A stretch of DNA of 64,000 nt from Tsukamurella sp. 8F (GTDB lineage: Bacteria > Actinomycetota > Actinomycetes > Mycobacteriales > Mycobacteriaceae), in contig NZ_JARFTP010000015.1 of NCBI RefSeq assembly GCF_029167375.1, forward strand, positions 44,473 through 108,472, read 5' to 3'. Below the pieces are notes generated by a model, which searched no databases, had not been told where the DNA came from, and was given only the letters and a program-made list of their open reading frames with translations. Position 1 is the stretch's first letter, and the number at the start of each line of letters is the position of its first letter. This document shows, piece after piece, positions 16,906-24,322 of this stretch. A program made the translations under genes and the position numbers.

Positions 16906-17892
16906 CTATCGCCACGCCTCGGGATTGACTGGGTGCGGCGGGATCTCGCCGCGCAGCATGGCAACGGCGTTGTCCGCGCACAGCCGCGACATCGCGGCCC
17001 GGACGGCAAGCGTGGCACTCCCGATATGGGGTAGCAGGACCGTGTTCGGCTGCTCGGTCAAACCGGAGGCGAGCCGCGGTTCGTCCTCGTACACGTCCAG
17101 GCCGGCGCCCGCGATCTCGCCGTCGCGTAGCGCCTCGACCAGCGCCGCCTCATCGACTACGGGGCCACGCGCGGTGTTGACGAGGATCGCGGTGGGCTTC
17201 ATGCGGCGCAGCACTCGTGCGTCGACGAGATGCCGAGTCTCGGCGGCGAGCGGCACGTGTACGGAGAGGAAGTCGCTCGTCTCGACCAACTCGTCCCACG
17301 CGACGTGGGTGACGCGACCCGCGAGATCCCCGAGTTCGTCGTCCGTCACCGCGCGATCCGCGGGCGGGCGTGGACAGAAGGCGACCTCCATACCGAATGC
17401 GAGCGCCCGGCGAGCGGTCGCCTTACCGATTCGACCGAACCCAGCCATGCCCAGGCGTCTTCCGGTCACATCGTGCCCGAGCAGCAGGTCCGGTTCCCAG
17501 CCCTTGAAGGCGCCTCGGCGGACGAAGGCATCGGATTCGACCGCGCGGCGCGCGACACCCAGGATCAGTAGCATCGCGATGTCCGCGGTCGAGTCGGTGA
17601 GCACACCCGGCGTGTTCCCGACGATGATGGAATTGTCTGTCGCAGCGTCGATGTCGATGTTGTTGAACCCGACGGCGTAGTTGCTGATGCCGGATATCCT
17701 GGCGTCGCCCAGTAACTGTGCGTCGAAGTGGTCGGCCAGCTGGGCGACGACCACGCGGTAATCGCCGGACCGGCACGCCTCCGCCAGTTCCGTTGCACCG
17801 AAAGGCCGCTCGGCCAGCCGAACGCTGCCAGCGGCGGCGAGACGCCGCATCCCATCGCCGGGAAGCTCTGTAGTGACCAGGAAGTCGCTCAT
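16906..17892 (-). CDS. D-isomer-specific 2-hydroxyacid dehydrogenase (glyoxylate/hydroxypyruvate reductase type)
   Basis: 328 residues from ATG 17892, overlapping the lyase gene by 4 bp. Visible are the NAD(P) motif LGMAGFGRIGKATARRAL and the catalytic Arg in ILVNTARGPVVDEAAL. The catalytic Glu lies in LDVYEDEP and the His in LLPHIGSAT. The family reduces 2-keto acids such as glyoxylate, hydroxypyruvate or pyruvate to D-hydroxy acids, or works in reverse. Being last in an operon with a CoA-transferase and a lyase, it probably acts on the keto or hydroxy acid entering or leaving that pathway (inference). Confidence 0.9.
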   Translation of the reverse strand: MSDFLVTTELPGDGMRRLAAAGSVRLAERPFGATELAEACRSGDYRVVVAQLADHFDAQLLGDARISGISNYAVGFNNIDIDAATDNSIIVGNTPGVLTDSTADIAMLLILGVARRAVESDAFVRRGAFKGWEPDLLLGHDVTGRRLGMAGFGRIGKATARRALAFGMEVAFCPRPPADRAVTDDELGDLAGRVTHVAWDELVETSDFLSVHVPLAAETRHLVDARVLRRMKPTAILVNTARGPVVDEAALVEALRDGEIAGAGLDVYEDEPRLASGLTEQPNTVLLPHIGSATLAVRAAMSRLCADNAVAMLRGEIPPHPVNPEAWR

Positions 17893-18833
17893 TCCGTCCT
17901 CACTCCGCGCACCACCCATTCGAACGCGGTGGCCTCCGAGCGCGCCCCCTGGGCGGCCTTCGACCGTCCTGGCTCGCCGACATCGGCGAGTAGCGCATCG
18001 GCTATCCCCACCAGCTCCGTCAGCACGGCGGGCGTGAACCAGGGCGGACGCAGCGCGAACAACAGATCCTCCGTCGATGCGTTACCGCTCGCGCCGGGTG
18101 CGAACGGACAGCCTCCCAGGCCGCCGAGGGCACCGTCGACCACGGACGCACCCGCCGCCACCGCAGCGAGGCTGTTCGCCACGCCCATGCCCCAGGTGTC
18201 GTGGCCGTGGAAGATCATGCGCCGCGGCGGCGATTCCGACCGCACCGTCTCGAACAGCTCCGCCACCTGCGTAGGCACCGCCTGTCCGAGGGTGTCCGCG
18301 AGGACGATGTCGGTCGCCGCGGCAGTGCGGTCATCGGCGGCGATCGCGGTCACCCGCGACGGATCGACGTATCCCTCGAACGGGCATGTGAGCGCTGTCG
18401 CGACGCACAGCTGGATGGTCCCGCCCACGTCGGCGGCGCGCGCGGCGGCCTCGGGGAACGCGGCGACACTGGCCTCTGTGGTGCGCCCGATGTTGGCGCG
18501 ATTGTGGGCGTCGGTGGCGGACAGGCAGTACTGGAAGTTCCGCACGCCCGCTGCGGCGGCCTTCTCGACATGGCGCGGCGTCGCGACCCACACGTAGCAG
18601 CGCGCCAGTTCTTCCGGGGTCAGCGCAGCGATCACGTCGAGGGTGTCCGCCATCGGGGGCACCAGATCGCCGCGCGCCATCGATCCCACCTCGAGATACG
18701 GGATGCCCAACGCGAGAAGGTGTCTCGCGATCTCGACCTTGCGCTCCGTCCGGAGCAGCTTCCCGGTCAGCTGCAGGCCGTCGCGCAGGGTGACGTCGCG
18801 GAGCTCAGCGACCGGGCTGAACGTGCGGCTCAC
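17889..18833 (-). CDS. hydroxymethylglutaryl-CoA lyase-like enzyme
   Basis: 314 residues from GTG 18833, overlapping the CoA-transferase gene by 4 bp. The HMGL-like TIM barrel shows LRDVTLRDGLQ (metal-binding Asp), MIFHGHDTWGMGVAN (metal-binding His pair) and the active-site Cys loop GGLGGCPFAPGASGN. Enzymes of this family split 3-hydroxy-3-methylglutaryl-CoA into acetoacetate and acetyl-CoA, and relatives split citramalyl-CoA-type substrates. The CoA-transferase upstream would activate the free acid for it. Confidence 0.9.
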   Translation of the reverse strand: MSRTFSPVAELRDVTLRDGLQLTGKLLRTERKVEIARHLLALGIPYLEVGSMARGDLVPPMADTLDVIAALTPEELARCYVWVATPRHVEKAAAAGVRNFQYCLSATDAHNRANIGRTTEASVAAFPEAAARAADVGGTIQLCVATALTCPFEGYVDPSRVTAIAADDRTAAATDIVLADTLGQAVPTQVAELFETVRSESPPRRMIFHGHDTWGMGVANSLAAVAAGASVVDGALGGLGGCPFAPGASGNASTEDLLFALRPPWFTPAVLTELVGIADALLADVGEPGRSKAAQGARSEATAFEWVVRGVRTE

Positions 18834-20035
18834 GGCTCCTCCGTTCCGAGCAGATCACGGAGCACCTCGGCGGTGTGCTCGCCGAGGTCCGGCCCGACGT
18901 TGCGGATGGACAGCGATCGTCCGCCCAGAACCGGAACGATGCCCGGGAAGCCCACGGAAACAGGAGCGTCCCCGCCCACGTCGACCTCGAACTCCTGGAT
19001 CATGTTGCGAGCCTTGTACTGTTCGTCTGCGACGATGTCCGAGGCGGAATAGATGGGGCCGGACGGGACGCCCGCCTCGTCGAGGATGCGCAGGGCCTCG
19101 TCGGCGGTGAGTGTGCGCGACCACGCGCCGATGGCCGTGTCGAGCTCCTCCCGACGATCCCAGCGTCCCGCATTCGTCTGCAGCCCAGGGTCTTCCGCGA
19201 GGTCTGGGCGGCCGATCGTCCGCATGTAGCGCCCGTAGATCGCGTCGCCGTTGCCACCGATGATGATGCTGCGGCCGTCCGCCGTCGGGTACGCGTTCGA
19301 CGGGGCGATGCCCTCCATCCGGCCGCCGACCCGCTCACGCTGCACCCCGTAGGCGAGGTAGTCGGGGACGAGGGATTCCATGACGGAAAGGATCGCCTCG
19401 TTGAGCGCTACATCGATGACCCGCTGGTCGAGCGCGACCCGGCCCGCGTCCCGGTTGCGATAGGACTCACGCTGGAAGAGGGACATGACGGTGCCGAACG
19501 CGGCGTAGATACCGGCGATCGAGTCGCCGATCGACACCCCGACGCGCACCGGCGGCCGGTCGGGATCACCGACCAGCTCACGCATACCGCCGACAGCCTC
19601 GGCGACCGCCGCGAAACCCGGACGCTCCGCGAGGGGACCGGTCTGCCCGAACGCAGAGATCCGCGTGACGACGAGGTCCGGATTGACCGCGTTCAGCGCC
19701 GCCGGGCCGATCCCCCATTTCTCCAGCGTGCCGGGGCGGAAGTTCTCCAGAAGCACGTCGCACCTCGCGGCCAGCTCTAGCACGAGCTCACGGCCGCGCT
19801 CGGTCCGCAGATCCAGGACGATCGACTTCTTGTTGCGGTTGATGGTGCGGTACAGCATCGAGGTATCGCCTGCGTAGAGGCGCCAGTTCCGCAACTCGTC
19901 GCCGGTGACGGGGCGCTCCACCTTGATCACCTCGGCGCCGAAGTCTGCGAGCAACCGCCCTGCGGTCGGCGCCGCGATGTAGTTTCCGAGCTCGAGCACG
20001 CGCACTCCGTCGAGCGGCAGGGCATCGGCGGCCAT
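18830..20035 (-). CDS. CaiB/BaiF family CoA-transferase
   Basis: 401 residues from ATG 20035, typical of class III CoA-transferases. Landmarks are LDGVRVLELGNYIAAPTAG, LADFGAEVIKVERP, NRNKKSIVLDL and LLENFRPGTLEKWG. The catalytic Asp is expected at Asp171 in VGVSIGDSIAGIYAAFG. The family moves CoA between carboxylic acids through a covalent aspartyl intermediate. First gene of the leftward three-gene operon; together with the lyase it would activate and cleave a branched hydroxy-dicarboxylate such as hydroxymethylglutarate or citramalate (inference). Confidence 0.9.
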   Translation of the reverse strand: MAADALPLDGVRVLELGNYIAAPTAGRLLADFGAEVIKVERPVTGDELRNWRLYAGDTSMLYRTINRNKKSIVLDLRTERGRELVLELAARCDVLLENFRPGTLEKWGIGPAALNAVNPDLVVTRISAFGQTGPLAERPGFAAVAEAVGGMRELVGDPDRPPVRVGVSIGDSIAGIYAAFGTVMSLFQRESYRNRDAGRVALDQRVIDVALNEAILSVMESLVPDYLAYGVQRERVGGRMEGIAPSNAYPTADGRSIIIGGNGDAIYGRYMRTIGRPDLAEDPGLQTNAGRWDRREELDTAIGAWSRTLTADEALRILDEAGVPSGPIYSASDIVADEQYKARNMIQEFEVDVGGDAPVSVGFPGIVPVLGGRSLSIRNVGPDLGEHTAEVLRDLLGTEEP

Positions 20036-20102
20036 GGTCCTCCTTCGGTTCCTTCTCGGTGATAGCAGACCGGTCACGATGGCGGCCAGAGTTCGAGAGC
20101 GC

Positions 20103-20774
20103 TCAGGGTCGGACGCCTGCACGATCCGATCGGCGGCCGCCCCTCCCACGCACCATCCCGGTGACCGCGGCGGCGGCGAACAGGAACCCATCCGCGATCC
20201 ACAGCGACGCCAGGTGCCACTGCGAGTATGCGAATGCCCCCGCCAGTGCGCCGGCCGTCAATGCCACCCACAGCAGCGCGTGCCGAGCCCATACCCACCG
20301 CGGGCCTCCCCAGAACGCGTCGACCAGACGTTGTCCAGCTTTGACCAGCGTGCCTGTCATGTATGTGAGCCCGACCGACACCTCTCCGTCGCGCTGGAAA
20401 GTGGAGTTGAGCACCCCCATCGCGACAGCGACGAGCAGCACCGCCGGCACCCCGCCGCCGACCGAGTGCGCGAATGCCGACACGGTCACCACGCAGACAG
20501 CCGCCCACAGCACGCTGGTCCGCCCGTCGCCCATGCGAGACAGCACCGAACCCGCGATCACGCCGACGAAGAAGAGACCGATCAGTCCCAGCGCACGTCC
20601 TGCACCGGGCCACATCCCGCCCGCTGCCTCCGCGGCCATCGTGGTCGAATTGCCGCTGATGAAGGAGACGAAGTATCCACCCAGCGAGATGTACCCGACC
20701 GCGTCGAGAAACCCCGATGTGGACGCGAGAACAGTGGCGAGCGCCAGTTCGCGCCTGCGAATCGCGACCACCAC
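20103..20774 (-). CDS. DUF1275 (YoaK-like) membrane protein
   Basis: 223 residues with six hydrophobic segments, matching DUF1275. Conserved features include TSGFLDAVGYISLGGYFVSF, ISGNSTTMA and SVGLTYMTGTLVKAGQRL. The function of the family is unknown. The GTG at 20774 (or 20771) is preferred because GTAGGAG lies just upstream; longer ATG starts at 20810 and 20831 would run into the promoter region shared with the divergent ArsR gene. That regulator may control it. Confidence 0.85.
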   Translation of the reverse strand: MVVAIRRRELALATVLASTSGFLDAVGYISLGGYFVSFISGNSTTMAAEAAGGMWPGAGRALGLIGLFFVGVIAGSVLSRMGDGRTSVLWAAVCVVTVSAFAHSVGGGVPAVLLVAVAMGVLNSTFQRDGEVSVGLTYMTGTLVKAGQRLVDAFWGGPRWVWARHALLWVALTAGALAGAFAYSQWHLASLWIADGFLFAAAAVTGMVRGRGGRRSDRAGVRP

Positions 20775-20834
20775 CGCTCCTACCCCCTCGGCTGGGCCGC
20801 CTCTGATCATCTGACTTGCATATACTGGCATATC

Positions 20835-20844
20835 ATCAATTGAT
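20835..20844. promoter_or_regulatory. candidate ArsR-family operator
   Basis: ATCAATTGAT is a perfect 10-bp palindrome 23 bp before the ArsR start, in an unusually AT-rich patch. It is preceded by a direct repeat of GCATAT (in GCATATACTGGCATAT). Placement between the divergent DUF1275 and ArsR genes suggests an autoregulatory operator. Confidence 0.4.
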
Positions 20845-20867
20845 CACCACCCCGGAGGGAGCTCGTC

Positions 20868-21212
20868 GTGCAGGATGCGGCACCACCGCTCTATCGGATG
20901 AAGGCGGACTTCTTTCGCACGTTGGGGCACCCGGCCCGGATCCGCATCCTCGAACTGCTCAGCGACGGCGATCGATCCGTGGCCGACATGCTTCCCGAGG
21001 TAGGCGTCGGCGCCACCAACATGTCGCAGCACCTCGCGGTACTGCGCCGCGCGGGTCTCGTCATCTCGTGGCGTGAGGCATCGAACGTCCGGTACTCCCT
21101 CACCTCACCTCGCGTGGCGGAGCTTCTCGCGTGCGCCAAGTCGATCCTCACCGGGGTGGTCGCGGGGCAGGCCGAGATCCTCGAATTCGCTGCGACCGAC
21201 CACGGAGCGTGA
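20868..21212 (+). CDS. ArsR/SmtB family transcriptional regulator
   Basis: 114 residues from GTG 20868, with GGAGGG upstream. It is a winged helix-turn-helix of the ArsR type: FFRTLGHPARIRILELLSDG, the recognition helix in VGATNMSQHLAVLRRAGLV, and the wing SWREASNVRYSLTSPRV. The cysteine metal-binding motif of classical ArsR/SmtB sensors (ELCVCDL) is absent and replaced by DRSVADML, so it probably does not sense arsenic. It is divergent from DUF1275 and 58 bp ahead of the DUF5313 gene. Confidence 0.88.
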   Translation: MQDAAPPLYRMKADFFRTLGHPARIRILELLSDGDRSVADMLPEVGVGATNMSQHLAVLRRAGLVISWREASNVRYSLTSPRVAELLACAKSILTGVVAGQAEILEFAATDHGA

Positions 21213-21270
21213 CCGCACCTACCTCTCGACCGCGGCCTCCCGCGAATCCCCGACACAGAAGGGACACCTG

Positions 21271-21678
21271 ATGTCCGACGCCCAGCGCCGCACCAAACCG
21301 AATCCCCTGCAGTACGTGGCGTACAGCTACGGCTACACCCTGCCGCCGGAGATGAACGACTGGGTGCGGAACGACCTGGCAGGCCGCGGTGCCGCGCTTC
21401 GCACCGTCGTCCGCGCGAGCATCCCGTGCGTGCTCATGCTCGTGCCGTTCCTGTTCATTCCCACCACGCTGTACGTGCACATGAGCATGACGCTGCCGAT
21501 CCTGATCCCGTTCGTCTACTTCGCCATCGCGCTCAACAAGATCTACCGTCGGTCGCGGCTGAAGCGGCACGGGCTCGACCCGGATCTGGTCGACGAGCGC
21601 GCCCGGATCCGCGACGCCGCCATGCATGCCGAGTACGCGGCCAAGCATGGCCGGCCTCTGCCGCGCGACGGCCGCTGA
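21271..21678 (+). CDS. DUF5313 family membrane protein
   Basis: 135 residues matching the actinobacterial DUF5313 family: an N-terminal amphipathic segment (NPLQYVAYSYGYTLPPEM, then NDWVRNDLAG), two central membrane helices, and a conserved cytoplasmic tail RSRLKRHGLDPDL. Function unknown. It is read in the same direction as the ArsR gene and may be in its regulon. Confidence 0.8.
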   Translation: MSDAQRRTKPNPLQYVAYSYGYTLPPEMNDWVRNDLAGRGAALRTVVRASIPCVLMLVPFLFIPTTLYVHMSMTLPILIPFVYFAIALNKIYRRSRLKRHGLDPDLVDERARIRDAAMHAEYAAKHGRPLPRDGR

Positions 21679-21681
21679 ACC

Positions 21682-21897
21682 CTAGCGGTGCATCAGGTAG
21701 TCGCGGGCCACTCGATCGCCGTGGTCGGCGCGGTCGATCAGGGCGTCGGCGATCTCGTCGATGCGTGCCAGTTTCGCCTCGTCCAGGAACGTCGCCGGCT
21801 GGTGCAGCAAGAGGTCGCGCTCGGCCGCGAGGTCGCTGGTCGCGTGCCCTGCGCCCTCCGTGCGGCGCGTCCGGTCCCGTGTGCGGATCCCCAACAT
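21682..21897 (-). CDS. small hypothetical protein
   Basis: 71 residues, no family recognised. The C-terminal half, FLDEAKLARIDEIADALI and DRADHGDRVARDYLMHR, has the composition of a real helical protein and good codon-position GC bias. It converges on the DUF5313 gene with only 3 bp between the stops. The start (ATG 21897) is uncertain. Confidence 0.45.
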   Translation of the reverse strand: MLGIRTRDRTRRTEGAGHATSDLAAERDLLLHQPATFLDEAKLARIDEIADALIDRADHGDRVARDYLMHR

Positions 21898-22042
21898 GGG
21901 TCTTATGATCCACCCGACGGGCAGCCGAGTGGGGGACCTGCGGACGGCGTGTCAGCGGGCGCATGTGCTCCGGGTACGAGAGTGCCGGCGCAGCCGAGGA
22001 TTCGGCCGCGCCGGTCGCGTTACTCTCGTCGGGTCGCGGAGA

Positions 22043-22237
22043 TCAGGCCACGATGCGGTGTCCGGTGACGATCACCTCATCGGCCGGCTCACGCGGATGC
22101 TCGTCCTCATCGAACGTCGCTTCTACGGAGAGCGCCTGTTCGGCGATGTCCGCGGAGTCACCGCTGGGTATCACCTCGCCGTGAAAACGATTGTGCAGCT
22201 TGTGCGCATGGGGTCCTTGGAGAAGCATTACCCACAC
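22043..22237 (-). CDS. small hypothetical protein
   Basis: 64 residues, no family recognised; N-terminus MWVMLLQGPHAHKLHNRF and acidic C-terminal half (VEATFDEDEHPREPADEV). No membrane segment. It lies alone between two gaps, so the call rests on composition only. The gap from here to 22503 shows no other convincing gene. Confidence 0.35.
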   Translation of the reverse strand: MWVMLLQGPHAHKLHNRFHGEVIPSGDSADIAEQALSVEATFDEDEHPREPADEVIVTGHRIVA

Positions 22238-22503
22238 CTCCCGTTGATCCGAGGTCGCCCACTCGCTCAGCGGGCGACACGCCGACTGTGCACCACCGAG
22301 GCTAACACTGGATCCGACCCCGTGCCAGGCCTCGCATCACGAACGATGTTGCGCTGCATCACAAGCCACGTGGTGCAAGCAGCCCGGATCGCCGCGCCGA
22401 TCGATCGGTGTAGGGGTCCATACCGCACGCAGAAAGACCGCGGCCGGGCCCTGCCGGGCCGAGGCCGAACACCCTGGCACCCAACAGAACTCGACTGCAA
22501 CTA

Positions 22504-22548
22504 GAACAGAACGGCTGGTGGTCGATTCGACCACCAGCCGTTCTGTTC
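22504..22548 (-). terminator. strong hairpin downstream of the cold-shock gene
   Basis: Arms of 22 nt, 22504-22525 and 22527-22548, are exact reverse complements (outer end GAACAGAACGG, inner end GGTCGA). It starts 11 bp beyond the cold-shock stop codon, the expected place for an intrinsic terminator, and would work in either direction. Confidence 0.8.
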
Positions 22549-22559
22549 GAGCGGTGTGA

Positions 22560-22763
22560 CTAGACCGTCTGCACCGAGACGGCCTGCGGGCCACGCGCGC
22601 CGGCCTCTTCCTCGAAGCTGACGCGATCGTTCTCGTTCAGGCTGCGGAAGCCGTTGCCGGCGATACCGCTGAAGTGGACGAACAGATCCTTGTCACCGCT
22701 GTCGGGGGTGATGAAGCCGAACCCCTTCTCCGCGTTGAACCACTTCACAGTGCCTTGAGCCAT
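22560..22763 (-). CDS. cspA: CspA-family cold shock protein
   Basis: 67 residues, a single cold-shock domain with both RNA-binding motifs, KGFGFI and DLFVHFS, in the order typical of actinobacterial CspA. It binds single-stranded RNA and DNA as a chaperone. A long leader is likely, because the next gene upstream is about 270 bp away and divergent. The perfect hairpin just downstream should end the transcript. Confidence 0.97.
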   Translation of the reverse strand: MAQGTVKWFNAEKGFGFITPDSGDKDLFVHFSGIAGNGFRSLNENDRVSFEEEAGARGPQAVSVQTV

Positions 22764-23036
22764 GTATTTACTCTCCTCGTATGGGACGGGGTCGACGTTC
22801 GACCCCGGGTCTGCGGAGGAACGCGAGAATCAAAGGAGATCGGTGCGTGTCTGCCGCGTGAAATCTTCGCGAGCACGTCACTAAGAAAACAACCGTCACT
22901 TACCTTATCAGCTTTTGTGGGGCGTCGCCATGTAGGGGCCGTTCCCCTGTGCGACGGGCCGCAACGGTGTAGGGATGATCGGGTCGGGCAGTGGCGCGGA
23001 CCGGGAAGTGGGAGTCGACATGTGGTTCGGACGATC

Positions 23037-24203
23037 ATGAGCCGGCCCGGGTCGCCGCGGGCCCTGCGCGATCTCAACCGCGGCCGGGTACTCGAGGCGC
23101 TGCGCGAGTATGGAGACCTCTCCCAGGCCGAGCTCGCGCGCAAGACCGGACTCGCGCCTGCGACCGTGTCGAACATCGTCCGGCACCTGCGCGCAGCAGG
23201 CGACGTCGTGACGACCGACGGGGCGGGCCGACGGAAGTCGATCCGGCTGGCGCCCGGACCGGGTTTCGTGGTCGGCGTCGACTACGGCCACCGGCATATC
23301 AGCGTCGCCGTCGCCGATCTCGACCACGAGGTGCTGACCGAGCGGCGCGTGGACCTGGCCCCCGACATGTCCGCACGAGACGGCATGGCCGAGGCGGCCC
23401 GCCTCGCGCAGCATGTCCTCGCCACGGCGGGCGTGGACCGCACGGAGGTGGTCGCCGCTGCGATGGGCCTGCCCGCTCCTATCGATCGCACGACGGGACG
23501 GGTGGGGTCGCCGTCGATCCTGCCGGGGTGGGTGGGAGTCGATGCCGGTGACCTCGCCTCGGACGCCCTGGGGCTTCCCGTGCGTGTCGCCGTTGACAAC
23601 GATGCCAACCTCGGAGCGTTGGCCGAGTGGTGGTGGGGCGCGGGTGCCGGATACTCCGATGTGGTGTACCTCAAGCTGTCCGATGGCGTAGGAGCCGGCC
23701 TCATCATCGGCGGGCACCTGTACGGCGGCGTCACCGGCACGGCGGGCGAGATCGGCCACACGACTCTCGACGAGTACGGCGACCTCTGTCGGTGCGGCAA
23801 CCGAGGCTGCCTAGAGACCGTCGTGTCCGCGCGCCGGGTCACGTCGATCCTCGAGCCGATCGTCGGCGAGCATCTGACCATCCTCGAGATCGTGCAGCGG
23901 GCGGAGGCCGGGTCACGGGCGTGCGAACGGCTGCTCACCGATGTCGGACTACAGGTGGGCCGGTCGCTTGCCGACCTGTGCAGCCTGCTGAATCCGCAGA
24001 TGGTGCTGATCGGCGGGGAACTGGCACAGGCATCGACACTTCTCATCCCCGCGATGGAGCGCGTGATCGGCCGTTGCGGCGTGCCCGCCGCGGCAGGCGC
24101 GGTGCACATCCGGCGCGGCGCGCTCGGCGCCCGGACACACGTACTCGGGGCCGTGGCCCTCGCCCGGCGCGAATCCGCCTCGGCAGCGTTGTTCAACTCT
24201 TGA
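23037..24203 (+). CDS. ROK family transcriptional regulator
   Basis: 388 residues. Residues 1-75 are a helix-turn-helix (LSQAELARKTGLAPATVSN). The rest is a ROK sugar-kinase-like domain with GVDYGHRHISVAVADL, VDNDANLGALAEWWWG and the ROK signature GTAGEIGHTTL. The zinc site CRCGNRGCLE is also kept. Such proteins usually repress sugar genes and are released by a sugar or sugar phosphate. It directly precedes the disaccharide porter, kinase, phosphorylase and phosphoglucomutase genes, which are its likely targets. The start at ATG 23037 is chosen over upstream in-frame codons because it begins the conserved HTH. Confidence 0.92.
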   Translation: MSRPGSPRALRDLNRGRVLEALREYGDLSQAELARKTGLAPATVSNIVRHLRAAGDVVTTDGAGRRKSIRLAPGPGFVVGVDYGHRHISVAVADLDHEVLTERRVDLAPDMSARDGMAEAARLAQHVLATAGVDRTEVVAAAMGLPAPIDRTTGRVGSPSILPGWVGVDAGDLASDALGLPVRVAVDNDANLGALAEWWWGAGAGYSDVVYLKLSDGVGAGLIIGGHLYGGVTGTAGEIGHTTLDEYGDLCRCGNRGCLETVVSARRVTSILEPIVGEHLTILEIVQRAEAGSRACERLLTDVGLQVGRSLADLCSLLNPQMVLIGGELAQASTLLIPAMERVIGRCGVPAAAGAVHIRRGALGARTHVLGAVALARRESASAALFNS

Positions 24204-24205
24204 AC
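24191..24205. promoter_or_regulatory. inverted repeat overlapping the end of the ROK gene
   Basis: GTTCAA and TTGAAC flank a 3-nt spacer; a further CTTGAA half-site lies at 24230-24235. The repeat overlaps the ROK stop and lies ahead of the sugar porter, so it may be a ROK operator. The sequence match to any known ROK site is unproven. Confidence 0.3.
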
Positions 24206-24258
24206 GTATAGACCGTGTCGGTCGCGATCTCTTGAAGTATCTCCGCCACACGGGTTGC

Positions 24259-24276
24259 ATGTGACTGGCATCACAT
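24259..24276. promoter_or_regulatory. Crp-type binding site upstream of the sugar porter
   Basis: ATGTGACTGGCATCACAT contains the perfect Crp/GlxR palindrome TGTGA-N6-TCACA, extended by one matching base on each side. It lies 46 bp before the porter start, a position suited to activating or repressing the whole sugar operon. Confidence 0.7.
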
Positions 24277-24322
24277 CAACCCGCGGGCTCGTCGACGCGC
24301 CCGCATCGGAGAGGACACGCAC

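Noticed and set aside
20816..21076. 86-codon plus-strand frame overlapping the ArsR gene
   Set aside because: It reads through the operator region and overlaps the ArsR winged helix in another frame.
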